A stretch of 36,766 nt of DNA from an uncultured Acidobacteriia bacterium (GTDB lineage: Bacteria; Acidobacteriota; Terriglobia; Bryobacterales; Bryobacteraceae): the NCBI GenBank assembly GCA_903875575.1, contig CAIQWJ010000095.1, positions 1 through 36,766 of the forward strand, read 5' to 3'. Both the position numbers and the translations under genes were made by a program. Shown here in pieces: positions 19,848 to 31,301 of this stretch. Under the pieces are notes generated by a model. That model made no database searches. It was given only the letters and a program-made list of their open reading frames with translations, and had not been told where the DNA came from. Numbering within the stretch: the first letter of the stretch is position 1; each line of letters starts with the position of its first letter.

Positions 19848-21257
19848 TTGAAAGTCGGTTTTGTAAGTCTCGGTTGCCCCAAAAACCTTGTTGACAGCGA
19901 AGTCATGATGGGCCAGCTCGCCGCGCGCGGCCATGAGCTGACTCCCCGTCCTGACCAGGCCGATGTCCTCGTCGTCAACACCTGCAGCTTCATCGATCCA
20001 GCCAAGCAGGAATCCATCGACACCATTCTCGAAATGGCCGAATACAAACGCGTCGGCCGGGCCAAACGCCTCGTCGTCGCCGGTTGCCTCGTCGAACGCT
20101 ACCGAGGCGATCTCAAAAAGGACATGCCGGAAGTCGATGCCATCATCGGCACCAACCAGATCGACCAGATCGTCCAGGTCTGCGAAGGCATTGACGACCC
20201 CTCGCCCGCGGACAACGGCCTCTACCTCTATCACGACCTCACGCCGCGCGTGCTCGCCACGCCGCGCCACTTCGCCTACATCAAAATCGCCGAAGGTTGC
20301 GACCATCCCTGTACCTTCTGCGTCATCCCGCAGTATCGCGGCAAATTCCGCAGCCGCCGCTTTGAATCGGTGGTTTCGGAAGCCACGCGCCTCTTCTCGC
20401 AGGGCGTTCGCGAAATCAACCTGATCGGGCAGGACACCACCTGCTACGGCGAGGACTTCGGTCTCAAAGATGGCCTCGCGGTCCTGCTCGCGCGCCTGGC
20501 GCAGATCGAGACCCCGCAGGAAAAGTGGGTGCGCTTCCTCTATGCGTATCCCAATCGCGTTACCCAGAAACTGCTGGATACCATCGCCGAACACGCGTCG
20601 CTTGTGAAGTACATCGATATGCCGCTCCAGCACGCGAGCGCGGCGACGCTGAAGCGCATGAAGCGCGGCGCGTCGGGCGATATCTTTCTGAAGCTGCTGG
20701 AAAAAGTGCGCCGCACCATCCCGGGCGTCGTGATCCGGACCAGCTTTATCGCCGGCTTCCCCGGCGAGACCGATGCCGAATTTCAGGAACTCTGCCAGTT
20801 TGTGGAGGCCGCGCAGTTTGATCGCATGGGCGTCTTCTCGTACTCGGATGAAGATACCAGCAAGAGTTTCGAGATCGAAGGCAAAGTCTCCGCCCGCGAC
20901 ATCAACAACCGCAAGCGGAAGCTCATGTCGATCCAGCGCAAGATTTCGCGGGCGAAGAATCGCCTCATGAACGGTCGCGAAGTGCCGGTGCTCGTAGAGG
21001 GTCTTTCGCCCGATACCGATCTGCTCTGGCAGGCGCGCATGTCCACGCAGGCCCCGGAGATCGACGGCCACGTCCTGATTAACGACGTGGAAGGCGCCGA
21101 CCCGCAACCCGGCCAGATGCGCCTGCTTCGCATCACCGAAACCCACGATTACGATTTGATCGGCACTCTGTTGCCGTCCACTGAACGCGATGTCATGCCG
21201 CGCGCTCCCATGCCCGCGTTGATCAGCATCGCCCCGAGTCAATTACCTGCACGATGA
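19848..21257 (+). CDS. rimO: Ribosomal protein S12 methylthiotransferase
   Basis: A 469-residue radical-SAM enzyme that adds a methylthio group to an aspartate of ribosomal protein S12. The MTTase domain has the cluster-binding Cys10 (SLGCPKNLVDSE), Cys46 (NTCSFID) and Cys80 (AGCLVERY). The radical-SAM cluster is held by Cys151, Cys155 and Cys158 (GCDHPCTFC), and a C-terminal TRAM domain follows. The SLGCPKNxVDSE motif separates RimO from MiaB. The start is TTG at 19848, fixed by the conserved N-terminus. It overlaps yacG by ATGA and begins a five-gene unit. The last residues extend past the TRAM domain (about 25 residues). Confidence 0.96.
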   Translation: MKVGFVSLGCPKNLVDSEVMMGQLAARGHELTPRPDQADVLVVNTCSFIDPAKQESIDTILEMAEYKRVGRAKRLVVAGCLVERYRGDLKKDMPEVDAIIGTNQIDQIVQVCEGIDDPSPADNGLYLYHDLTPRVLATPRHFAYIKIAEGCDHPCTFCVIPQYRGKFRSRRFESVVSEATRLFSQGVREINLIGQDTTCYGEDFGLKDGLAVLLARLAQIETPQEKWVRFLYAYPNRVTQKLLDTIAEHASLVKYIDMPLQHASAATLKRMKRGASGDIFLKLLEKVRRTIPGVVIRTSFIAGFPGETDAEFQELCQFVEAAQFDRMGVFSYSDEDTSKSFEIEGKVSARDINNRKRKLMSIQRKISRAKNRLMNGREVPVLVEGLSPDTDLLWQARMSTQAPEIDGHVLINDVEGADPQPGQMRLLRITETHDYDLIGTLLPSTERDVMPRAPMPALISIAPSQLPAR

Positions 21258-21421
21258 AATGCCCGATTTGCAACAGGCCGGTCCGGCTGGAAGATAAAGA
21301 GTCGCCCTTTTGCAGCGCACGCTGCCGCGAAGTGGATCTGGGGAACTGGGCCATGGAAAAGTACGTGATTTCCACGCCAGCCCCGGGTCTTGCCGCCCGC
21401 GCCGACGAGGACGAAGACTGA
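21254..21421 (+). CDS. yacG: Zinc-binding protein YacG (DNA gyrase inhibitor family)
   Basis: A 55-residue protein. It reads MKCPICNRPVRLE, then SPFCSARCREVDLGNWA, giving four zinc-binding cysteines in the CxxC and CxxxC arrangement typical of YacG, followed by an acidic tail ending DEDED. In E. coli the protein binds GyrB and inhibits gyrase. The ATG overlaps the rimO stop (ATGA), and the stop lies one base before the TTG start of pgpA, so it sits tightly inside the operon. Confidence 0.9.
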   Translation: MKCPICNRPVRLEDKESPFCSARCREVDLGNWAMEKYVISTPAPGLAARADEDED

Positions 21422-21422
21422 T

Positions 21423-21890
21423 TTGAAGCGCGGCCCCGCATTCTGGTTCGCCACATGGTTCGGTTGCGGCCTGGTGCCGAAAGCGCCAGGCACCGCCGGC
21501 GCGGTCGGAGCCCTGATCGTCGCCCTGCCGCTGGCTTTCAAGCACGATTGGCCGCCGTACTGGTTCGGGATCCTGGCGCTGGTGATTCTCTGGCCCGCGA
21601 TTGCGTCGGCAACTGCCGTCTCGGTCGGCATGAACCTCAAGGATCCGCAGATCGTAGTAGTGGATGAGGTGGTGGGGCAGTGGATTACGCTCGCCGGGGC
21701 CACCCGCCTGAATCCGCAGGCCTTTATTTTCGCGCTGATTCTCTTCCGTACGTTCGATATCTGGAAACCACCGCCGATTCGGCGCATCGAACAACTGAAG
21801 GGTGGCACGGGCATTGTTTTAGACGATGCTCTGGCCGGTGTCTACGGCGCGGCTATCCTATACTTGCTGGGACGATTGAACTTTTACTAA
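21423..21890 (+). CDS. pgpA: Phosphatidylglycerophosphatase A family protein
   Basis: An inner-membrane enzyme of 155 residues that dephosphorylates phosphatidylglycerophosphate in phospholipid synthesis. The signature GCGLVPKAPGTAGAVGAL lies near the N-terminus; the DPQIVVVDEVVGQWI motif holds the acidic metal ligands; FRTFDIWKPPPIRRIE and GGTGIVLDDALAGVYGA complete the family pattern. About four membrane helices are present. I use the TTG at 21423 with GAGGA (21407-21411) upstream; a TTG at 21390 would overlap yacG by 32 nt. Confidence 0.93.
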   Translation: MKRGPAFWFATWFGCGLVPKAPGTAGAVGALIVALPLAFKHDWPPYWFGILALVILWPAIASATAVSVGMNLKDPQIVVVDEVVGQWITLAGATRLNPQAFIFALILFRTFDIWKPPPIRRIEQLKGGTGIVLDDALAGVYGAAILYLLGRLNFY

Positions 21891-21891
21891 A

Positions 21892-22941
21892 ATGGCGACA
21901 CGCAAAGCAGCATCTGTGAAATCCGAAGACGATAAACCAACCATCTCCGGCGTACAGCCGGCGGCGGCGATTGCCGGTGGCGAACTCTCCATCCGGGGCA
22001 GGGGTTTGGCCGCCGGTGACCGCGCGCGGGTGACCATTGGTGAGGTATCCGCGCCCATTGTGATCGGCTCCGACTCGCTGGTGATCGTGAAGGTGCCGGA
22101 AGGCGCTTCCGCCGGTGACCTGGTGGTGGGCGATGTCGAACACGGCGGCAAAGTCAGCGACGCCTGGAGTTGCGACATCGGCATCTGCGTGGCGGAAAGC
22201 CTGCACCCCGTGACCAGTCCGGCTCTGGACGCCTTCGGCAACATTTATACGACCTTCAGCGGCTCGCGCGGGCAGAAAGTGCCGGTTTCGGTTTATCGTA
22301 TTGATCTCAATTTCAACCTGCGTCCGTTCATCAATGACCTGATGAATCCGACCGGCATCGCGGCGGGTCCGGATGGCATGCTGTATATTTCGAGCCGCTT
22401 CGATGGCGTGGTCTATCAGGTCAGCCCGACTGGGAACATGTCGGTCTTCGTGGAAGGCATGGGCGTCGCGACTGGTATCTGCTTTGACCCAGCGGGCAAT
22501 CTTTACGTGGGCGACCGCAGCGGTACTGTCTTCAAGGTCAGCTCGACGCGGCAGATTTTCGTGTACGCGACGATTGAGCCTTCCATCTCTTCCTACCATC
22601 TGGCGTGGGGACCGGATCAGCATCTTTATGTGAGCGGACCGACCACTTCGAGCTTCGACAGCATCTATCGGATTGCGGATAACGGCGATGTGGAGACGTT
22701 CTATCGCGGCCTGGGCCGGCCGCAGGGCATGGCCTTCGACGTGGATGGCAACCTGTACTCGGCGGCTTCTTACATGGGCCGCAAAGGTGTCGTGCGCATA
22801 ACGCAGGCTGGTCAGGTGGAGCATTTCCTGTCAGGTCCTGGCATTGTGGGCCTGGCGTTTTCGCCATCGCGATCCATGCTGGTGGCCACCACCAACGCGA
22901 TCCATCGCGTCGATGTGGGCATTCGCGGCTATCAGGTCTAG
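21892..22941 (+). CDS. IPT/TIG plus NHL-type beta-propeller protein
   Basis: A 349-residue protein. Residues about 17-95 form an IPT/TIG-like immunoglobulin domain (PTISGVQPAAAIAGGELSIRGRGL). Residues about 100-345 form an SMP-30/NHL-like propeller with repeated blades such as PTGIAAGPDGMLYISSRFDGVVYQV, ATGICFDPAGNLYVGDRSGTVFKV and PQGMAFDVDGNLYSAASY. No signal peptide or membrane segment is visible, which is unusual for such proteins and suggests a cytoplasmic place or unconventional export. It starts one base after the pgpA stop and ends 6 bases before cinA. The function is unknown; a lactonase-like activity is possible but not shown. Confidence 0.8.
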   Translation: MATRKAASVKSEDDKPTISGVQPAAAIAGGELSIRGRGLAAGDRARVTIGEVSAPIVIGSDSLVIVKVPEGASAGDLVVGDVEHGGKVSDAWSCDIGICVAESLHPVTSPALDAFGNIYTTFSGSRGQKVPVSVYRIDLNFNLRPFINDLMNPTGIAAGPDGMLYISSRFDGVVYQVSPTGNMSVFVEGMGVATGICFDPAGNLYVGDRSGTVFKVSSTRQIFVYATIEPSISSYHLAWGPDQHLYVSGPTTSSFDSIYRIADNGDVETFYRGLGRPQGMAFDVDGNLYSAASYMGRKGVVRITQAGQVEHFLSGPGIVGLAFSPSRSMLVATTNAIHRVDVGIRGYQV

Positions 22942-22947
22942 AGCACG

Positions 22948-24183
22948 ATGAACGCCGAGATCATTGCCGTCGGCTCCGAGATGCTGACCGCTGGTCGGCT
23001 GGATACGAATTCTCTCTTCATTACCGATCATCTGAATGGTCTGGGCATTGAGGTCACTGCGAAACACGTGGTGGGGGATGATCGCGCGCGGCTGGTAACG
23101 ACGATTCGGCGATCACTGGAAGACGCCGATATCGTGGTCCTGTCCGGTGGCTTGGGACCGACAGAAGACGATTTGACGCGCGATGCCGTGGCGCAGGCGC
23201 TGGGCTGCGGGATGTCCGCCAATGCCGGAATTCTGGAAGCCATCGAGACCCGCTTCCGAACGATGAAGCGGCAAATGCCGGAGATCAACAAGCGCCAGGC
23301 GATGGTGCTCGATGGAGCCGAGATCCTCTCGAACGACCGCGGCACCGCGCCGGGACAGTGGCGAGTGACTGGCAACAAGGTCGTGGTGATGCTGCCGGGG
23401 CCGCCTTCGGAACTGAAGTCGATGTTTACCCGCGAGTGTCTGGGTAGGCTGGCGAAGATCGCGCCGCCGACTGCGATTCACACCGAAGTACTGCGTGTCA
23501 CCGGCATTTCCGAATCGCAACTGGACCAGACGGTGGCACCGATCTATGTGGGCCGCGCGAATCTGGAGACGACCGTGCTCGCGCACGATGGCGATCTTCA
23601 GGTCCGGTTTCGTGCGCAGTGCAAGACACAGGCGGATGCAGCTGCCCTGAGCCAGGAAGTCGCGGAGTTGGCGGCGGTGGCGCTCGGCGACAACGTCTAC
23701 TCGCGCGATGGAGCCTCTCTGGAAACTGTAGTGGGCCGCCACCTGGCAGCCGCCGGGCAGACTTTGGTGGTGGCGGAAAGTGCGACAGGCGGCGGTCTCG
23801 CCGCGCGCATCACGACCGTGCCGGGGAGTTCTGCATACTTCGCGGGAGGCTTCGTGACCTACGCGAAGCGCATGAAGACAGAACTTCTGGGAGTGCCGGA
23901 GTCTCTGCTTGCCGAGTTCGGCGCGGTCAGTGAGCCGACCGCCAAGGCGATGGCCGAAGGTGCACGTCGGGTGACCGGTGCCGACTGGGCAATCTCCATC
24001 ACCGGCAACGCTGGCCCGTCTACAGATGGCGATCAAGCCCGCGTGGGCGAGTTCTATTTGGGCGTCGCAGGCCCCGATAAGACCGAAGTCACCCACCGCG
24101 TCTGGCCAGTAGGCGATCGCGACCGCGCCCGGGCGTTTGCTGTACAGGCCGCGCTCGATCTGCTGAATCGCCGCCTGCGCTGA
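22948..24183 (+). CDS. cinA: CinA family protein (NMN amidohydrolase type)
   Basis: A 411-residue two-domain protein. The N-terminal MoCF-like domain begins MNAEIIAVGSEMLTAGRLDTNS and contains SGGLGPTEDDLTRDAVA. The C-terminal PncC-type domain has AESATGGGLAARITTVPGSSAYFAGGFVTYAKRMK and SITGNAGPSTDGD; in characterised members it deamidates nicotinamide mononucleotide, and the N-terminal domain can act as an ADP-ribose pyrophosphatase. The usual AESCTGG reads AESATGG here, so Cys is replaced by Ala. It is the last gene of the rimO unit and ends 11 bases from the convergent amidase. Confidence 0.95.
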   Translation: MNAEIIAVGSEMLTAGRLDTNSLFITDHLNGLGIEVTAKHVVGDDRARLVTTIRRSLEDADIVVLSGGLGPTEDDLTRDAVAQALGCGMSANAGILEAIETRFRTMKRQMPEINKRQAMVLDGAEILSNDRGTAPGQWRVTGNKVVVMLPGPPSELKSMFTRECLGRLAKIAPPTAIHTEVLRVTGISESQLDQTVAPIYVGRANLETTVLAHDGDLQVRFRAQCKTQADAAALSQEVAELAAVALGDNVYSRDGASLETVVGRHLAAAGQTLVVAESATGGGLAARITTVPGSSAYFAGGFVTYAKRMKTELLGVPESLLAEFGAVSEPTAKAMAEGARRVTGADWAISITGNAGPSTDGDQARVGEFYLGVAGPDKTEVTHRVWPVGDRDRARAFAVQAALDLLNRRLR

Positions 24184-24194
24184 ACCGCTCAGGA

Positions 24195-25580
24195 TTAAAG
24201 CGGCGGCGCGAGCCAGCCGCCGCAGGTCGATTCCAGATATTCGGCGACTGTCAGGGCGATGTCTTCGCGCCACGGCGCGGCGGCGATTTGCACGCCGATC
24301 GGCAAGCCATCGTGCGACGTGCCGCAGCGCACCACTGCGGCGGGCCAGCCTGTCAGGTTGTGCGTCATCGTGTAGCTGAAGCCGGGGAAGATCTTGTCGT
24401 TGGTGGAAGTTCCGTGCGGCACCGCCGGGCTGAAGGAGACTGGCGAGAGCAGGACGTCGAAGTCATTCAGGAAGCCGTACATCGCGGCACGGAATTCGTC
24501 GAGCCGGGCCCAGTAGTTTGCGAAGCCGGCGATATCCGTGCGGTGGCGATCCAATTTGCTGAGCCAGCCCTCGAGAAGAGGATGCGTCTGGTGGCTGCCG
24601 ATGCTTGTCAGAAAGGCGCGGAGGCCATCGCCGCCATCGATGCCGAGCATCTCCATTTCGAGGTCGTAGGAGCGCTCGATTTGCGAGGGACGGCACTCTG
24701 AGACGGACTTGACCGCGGCTTGGAGTGAAGAGGCTGCCTTCCGCACCGTGGCTGCTGTATCCGCATCGGCAGCCAGGATGCCGTTGTCGGTGAAGTACGC
24801 AACGCGCAAGCCGCGCAGCGTGTCTTCGCTTCGCGCCACGAAGGGCATGGGGACTACGGTCCGATCTTCGCCATCGGAGCCGAGCAGGATCGGCATCATG
24901 GTCCAAAGATCGTCCACATGGCGGGCCATGGGGCCGATCTGCCAGAGGGTCTCGATCCAGCCACCCGAGGGCGGCACGTGGCCGGTTCGGGCGAGGCGGC
25001 CGGAGGTCGGCTTGATGGTGGCGATCCCGCAGTAGTGGGCGGGAAGGCGCACGCTGCCAGCCGCATCGCTGCCGAGGCCGAAGGGTGAACCGCAGGCCGC
25101 GATCAGCGCAGCTTCGCCGCCACTGGAGCCGCCCGAAGTCCGCGTCGGGTTGTAGGGGTTGTTCGTGCGACCGAAGATCAGGTTGTCGCTCTCAAAGGCG
25201 AAGAGGACATCGGGCAGATTGGTGCGTGCGACGGGGATGCCGCCGGCGGCGCGGAGCCGCCCGACGAGCGTGGCATCGCGCTTTGAGGGCGGGTTATTGC
25301 GATAGCCGAGGGTGCCGGCCGAACAGACGGTGCCCTGGACCTCGATCGAGTCTTTGATCGAGAAGGGAACTCCGGCGAGTGGGCCGGCTGGCTTCGTTTT
25401 GTCCACGAGACGCGCCGCTTCGAGAGCGGAGTCGCGGAGGATTTCGACCGCGGCGTTCAGCGCCGGGTTGACGGCCTCCACGCGGTCCAGATGGGCAGTG
25501 ATCAGTTCCACCGCGGAGATGGAGCCTTCGCGGATGAGCCCGGCCTGCCGCGTGCCGGAGAGAGAAAGTATGTCGAGCAT
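24195..25580 (-). CDS. Amidase-signature family hydrolase
   Basis: A 461-residue serine amidase. The Ser-cisSer-Lys triad is complete: K76 (PFSIKDS), S152 (SGGSSGG) and S176 (SDAAGSVR). It could be a GatA-like enzyme or a general amidase; no gatB or gatC lies near, and C-terminal sequence such as GLPIGVQIAAAPWRED is shared by both. With no partners, a stand-alone amidase acting on small amides is more likely. No signal peptide is seen. It lies 9 bases downstream of the CRTAC1 gene on the same strand and could be cotranscribed with it. Confidence 0.88.
   Translation of the reverse strand: MLDILSLSGTRQAGLIREGSISAVELITAHLDRVEAVNPALNAAVEILRDSALEAARLVDKTKPAGPLAGVPFSIKDSIEVQGTVCSAGTLGYRNNPPSKRDATLVGRLRAAGGIPVARTNLPDVLFAFESDNLIFGRTNNPYNPTRTSGGSSGGEAALIAACGSPFGLGSDAAGSVRLPAHYCGIATIKPTSGRLARTGHVPPSGGWIETLWQIGPMARHVDDLWTMMPILLGSDGEDRTVVPMPFVARSEDTLRGLRVAYFTDNGILAADADTAATVRKAASSLQAAVKSVSECRPSQIERSYDLEMEMLGIDGGDGLRAFLTSIGSHQTHPLLEGWLSKLDRHRTDIAGFANYWARLDEFRAAMYGFLNDFDVLLSPVSFSPAVPHGTSTNDKIFPGFSYTMTHNLTGWPAAVVRCGTSHDGLPIGVQIAAAPWREDIALTVAEYLESTCGGWLAPPL
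24200..24223. terminator. GC-rich hairpin between cinA and the amidase gene
   Basis: GCGGCGGC and GCCGCCGC form a perfect 8-bp stem with an 8-nt loop. On the minus strand the stem is followed by TTTAAT, which includes the amidase stop codon. It could terminate the amidase transcript, but the T-run is short. On the plus strand no T-run follows, so it would only slow readthrough from cinA. Confidence 0.35.
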
Positions 25581-25589
25581 GAGTGAGAT

Positions 25590-27260
<1,671 letters not shown>

Positions 27261-29966
27261 TGTTGTCCTCGGGACTTGTCAGGCGCGGCTTTTCCGTCAG
27301 CGCCTGCGCGGATTCGTCGGCCTTGTAGCGAAGGAATAATTGTTCCTCGTGCGCGGCCAGATCGGCCTGCCCCAAACCACGGTAACAGAGCATCAGCGTG
27401 TAGTGCGCCTGCAGATCTTCGGAGTCGATCTCGAGAACGGTCTTGAGCGCGTTGACGGCTTCCGCGTAGCGACGCTGCAGGAACAGGATACGGCCGAGTT
27501 GATTCTGCACCACGCGGTCGCGCGGGTATTGGTCGAGCGTGGAGCGCAGGCTGCGGATCGCGCCATCGTAATCGCCATCGGCCTTTTGCGCGAGGGCCAG
27601 GAAGTAGTTGCCGCGCGCGAGGCCGGGCGAGAGCTGAAGTGCCTTCGCAACGTAGGGCTTCGCGGCATCGGTCTCGCCCTCCTGCACAAGAGCGCGACCG
27701 ATGTTCAGCCAGCCATCGGCGTATTTGGGGTCTGCCTCGGTGACGCGGTGGAAGGCGTATTCGGCGCCGCGGATATCGCCCTGGAGGAGCAGGCCAATGC
27801 CCCAGTCATTCCAGCGTTCGCGATCGGCCTTCGTGACCTTCGGCGTCCAGTTAGTAGCGCCCAAAGCAACCTTCGCGCTGGTCTTCGCGATGGTGACGAT
27901 CGGCATATCCGGCACTGGTTTGGAATCGAAGGAGTACTCGCGATTGTCGTGATCGAGGCCGGTATCTCCCGGTTTGGCGACGCCCGCGAACGCGAATTTG
28001 GTCAGGTAGTTGGAAAACTTTCGGTAGTTGAGCTTCGCTTCGAGGGTGATGGGGCCGACGGCATCCTTCGGGATGGTCATGCGGTAGTGGACGGTGTCAT
28101 CGGCACCGGGTCCGATGAGGCGCACGTAGAGCACGCTGCGGGTCTGCCACGCGTTGCGCTTGTTGATGGGATTACCCGCGCCATCGAGCTGGTAGGACTT
28201 GTAGAAGTGCGCGCCCTTATCCACAGGGCCGCGGCCGTTATCATCGACAGTGCCGCTCCAGGCGAAGATCTTGCCATTGGCGTCGCGCGCCTGGAATTCC
28301 AGCCAGACATCGTAGGCGTCAACGGTGCCGGCGGGGAAGAGATGGCCCACCTTGCGGGTGCGCACGACGGCATCGATACGCACCGTGGAACCCGGTTGCA
28401 GCGCCACACCGGGGGCGTTCAGAGGCGCGGCGACTTTATCGACGTTGCGGATGGTGACCGCGCCGCCCTGGTCGGACTCTTCGCCAACGCCAAAGGTTGA
28501 GGAGAGCGTGGGGTTGTTGTCTGTTGCCTTGCGGCGTGTGGTGGCGGTATCGGTTTCAATCGGAGTTGCTGCAAAAAGATCCAGCGTGATGAAGCCGGAT
28601 TGCAGGAATTTCTCGGTCTCGTTCAACTGCTTCGCGTCGTTATTGACGTACGGAATCGCGGTGTTGGCGGCAGCGAAACGATGGGAATGGATCATGCCAT
28701 CGCGATTGCCGGGATCGTCCGACTTGATCATCGGCATATGGCAATCGCGGCAGTTCTGGGACTTCGGCGGATAGTAGAAAGAGCGCGCACCCTGACCGGA
28801 TACGCCGCTCGCCTGCCAGCTATCGTATTCGTTGAAGCCACGCAGCCAGCGGTAGTTGTTCACGGGCTTATCCAGGTGGACTTTGTGGCAGCCGGCGCAG
28901 TACTCGGGGGAATCGAGGCGCATGAAGGGCTTGATGAAGGTCTGGCGATGCGGCTCGGGGTTCAGGTAGGTCAGGTAGTCGCCCACTTTGCGAAGGACGG
29001 GGTTTGTGCTGGACGCCAGGCGATGAAGCGGCGGGTACATCATGGTGATGCCGGCCTGACCCATGGTGCCTTCCACGTGAACGATGGAGTGGCAGGAGAC
29101 ACAGCCGAGACCGTTCTGGGCTTCGGGCGTTTCGAGCTGATCTTTGATGGGCTTATCGAAGCGGCCGTTGAAGAACACCGCGTGGTCGTGACAGCCGGCG
29201 CACCACTTGCTGCCCTGCGTACCGCTCAGTTCCTGCATGTGCAGGATGGAGGCTTTGTAGACAGGGTTATTGAACGATGCGAAGTGGTGCATGGAGCTCT
29301 TCCACTGCTCGTAGGCGTCTTTATGGCACTCGCCGCACAGCTTCGAATCCATGAAGAAATCGGAGGGGATGAGACCGCCGGTATTGGTCTTCGCGGAGGA
29401 GGGCCAGAAGGGAGACTTCGGGCCATCGCCTTCCTCCGTCATGGAAACGGGGACGACCTTCGGGTTGCGAATGCGGTCCGGCGACTGGTAGAAACGGAGG
29501 CCTGCGGCCAGAAAGGCCAGGGCGAGGATGGCGGCGCGCGCGCGCGGCAGCAGGATCATCAGGCCGATGACTGCCAACCCGATGTGCAGGTAGAGCGCGG
29601 TGTAGTGGTCGTGAGTGGCCCCGCGTAGGGCCAGGTAGACGCCGAAGAGCGACGCGAGCAGCAGTGGCGCGACGCGTCCGCTGGTGCGCCATTTCCAGAT
29701 GAGCCAACCGCAGGCGGCAGTGCCGAGCACAAGGTGCAGCAGCACGTTGCCGACGTAGAAAAGCGTCGGCGACGGCAGGGCCGCAACATACGCGGCGTTC
29801 AGTATCGCAATGAGGGCAAGGAGGACCAGAATAGCAACTAGGATAGCGGATGTGCGCGGGGCTGCCAATAGTGGAAAAATACTAGGAGGCTCGACCCGCG
29901 GCCTGTTTATTGCGATGTGCCGCTTCTCCTGCGATGATGTGACAGGTCGCCTTTTGCGACGATGCG

Positions 29967-31301
29967 ATGAACCGCTCTCCCACATATCGATTGCTGGCCG
30001 GACTGCTGGTAACCCTGCTGGCCGTGGGCGTGTATTCGGGCTACACGATCGTCCAGTTGCGGAGCCTGCGTAGCCTGCAATCGGGAACCATCGACCGGAA
30101 TCGCCTGGACTCTCTGCTCCTGTTGCGCATTCAGAATGGCCTGAATTCCCTTGCTCTCGCCATGCGCGACATGCTGGATACGGAAGCCGAAGACGCTCGC
30201 GCGTATCCGCTCACCGCCTGGCAGGCGCAGTTTCGGCGCATGCGGGCCGATCTGGACGATGCGCTGACGCGAGAAGAACACGTGACGCTGACAGAGCAGG
30301 ATCCGGCCCAGAGACGCTACCTTGCCGATTCATTTCGGCAGTTTTGGGATGCCACTGACCGCGTGTTTGCCATTGCAGCCAGGGGTGCCACCGACGAAGC
30401 GCGCACGCAGATTCGCGATTCGCTGCAGGCCCGCCAGACCGCGTTGAGCGCGGATGTGGCGCGATTGCTTGTGGCCAACAACCAGAGCGAAGAAGCGGCG
30501 GCTTCGCGTACGCAGGAACTTTATACATCGGCCGAACGAAACGTCTATGTCTTTCTGGCCGCGGTGCTGGTGGTGGTCATTCTCACCGGGTTGTATCTCG
30601 CCCAGTATGTGCGCCGATTGTTCGGTGAGGTGGCCCGGCTTTCGCAGGAGCGTCGGGAACTGGCGCAGCAACTGATCACGTCGCAGGAGAGCACGCTCCG
30701 CTCGATCTCCCGAGAGTTGCATGACGAATTTGGACAGATCCTGACCGCTATCGGTGCGATGCTGCAACGTGCTGATCGGCGGGCAGCGCGCGACGGCATA
30801 TCGCCCCTGGAAGATCTGCGCGAGGTACGCGGGATTGTCCAGACGACGCTTGAGAAGATCCGTTCACTCTCGCAGGCGCTGCATCCCTCGGTACTCGACG
30901 AAGCCGGACTGGAGAGCGCGCTCACTGTTTATCTGGCCGGCTTTGAGCAGCGGACCGGGGTACACGTGGAGTACAGCAAGACGGGTGAGCGTCATGATTT
31001 AGATAAGGAAGTGGCCATACATCTGTATCGCGTGGTGCAGGAGGCGCTGAATAATGTGGTGCGGCATTCGAAATCGACGCGCGCGGCGGTTCGGTTGCGG
31101 TTCGGTGCCGACGCGCTGGTGATTGAAGTGGAAGATGAAGGAGTGGGCTACGCGAAGGTGGCGACCCGCGGCCTTGGTCTGGTCTCCATGCGCGAGCGGA
31201 CCGAGATGGTGCACGGCAGAATTGAGTTCCTGACGGGAGCAAACGGCGGGGCGCTGGTGCGGGCGACCGCGCCATATAGTTTTACGGAGACAAATGCCTG
31301 A
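29967..31301 (+). CDS. Sensor histidine kinase, NarX/UhpB (HisKA_3) type
   Basis: A 444-residue inner-membrane kinase. TM1 is at about 8-28, TM2 at about 192-214; between them lies an all-helical periplasmic sensor of about 160 residues, like four-helix-bundle or CHASE3 sensors. The HisKA_3 dimerisation domain carries the phospho-accepting H252 in SRELHDEFGQILTAI. The HATPase domain has the N-box EALNNVVRHS, the G1 box DEGVGY and GLGLVSMRERTEMV. It overlaps the regulator gene by 8 nt, so the pair is cognate. The signal is unknown; control of the divergent cytochrome/CRTAC1 genes is a reasonable inference from layout. Confidence 0.93.
   Translation: MNRSPTYRLLAGLLVTLLAVGVYSGYTIVQLRSLRSLQSGTIDRNRLDSLLLLRIQNGLNSLALAMRDMLDTEAEDARAYPLTAWQAQFRRMRADLDDALTREEHVTLTEQDPAQRRYLADSFRQFWDATDRVFAIAARGATDEARTQIRDSLQARQTALSADVARLLVANNQSEEAAASRTQELYTSAERNVYVFLAAVLVVVILTGLYLAQYVRRLFGEVARLSQERRELAQQLITSQESTLRSISRELHDEFGQILTAIGAMLQRADRRAARDGISPLEDLREVRGIVQTTLEKIRSLSQALHPSVLDEAGLESALTVYLAGFEQRTGVHVEYSKTGERHDLDKEVAIHLYRVVQEALNNVVRHSKSTRAAVRLRFGADALVIEVEDEGVGYAKVATRGLGLVSMRERTEMVHGRIEFLTGANGGALVRATAPYSFTETNA

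Noticed and set aside
19758-21242. Long minus-strand open frame opposite rimO (494 codons)
   Set aside because: rimO is complete with all cluster cysteines; the opposite frame has a low-complexity shadow composition and no family features. High GC keeps such frames open.
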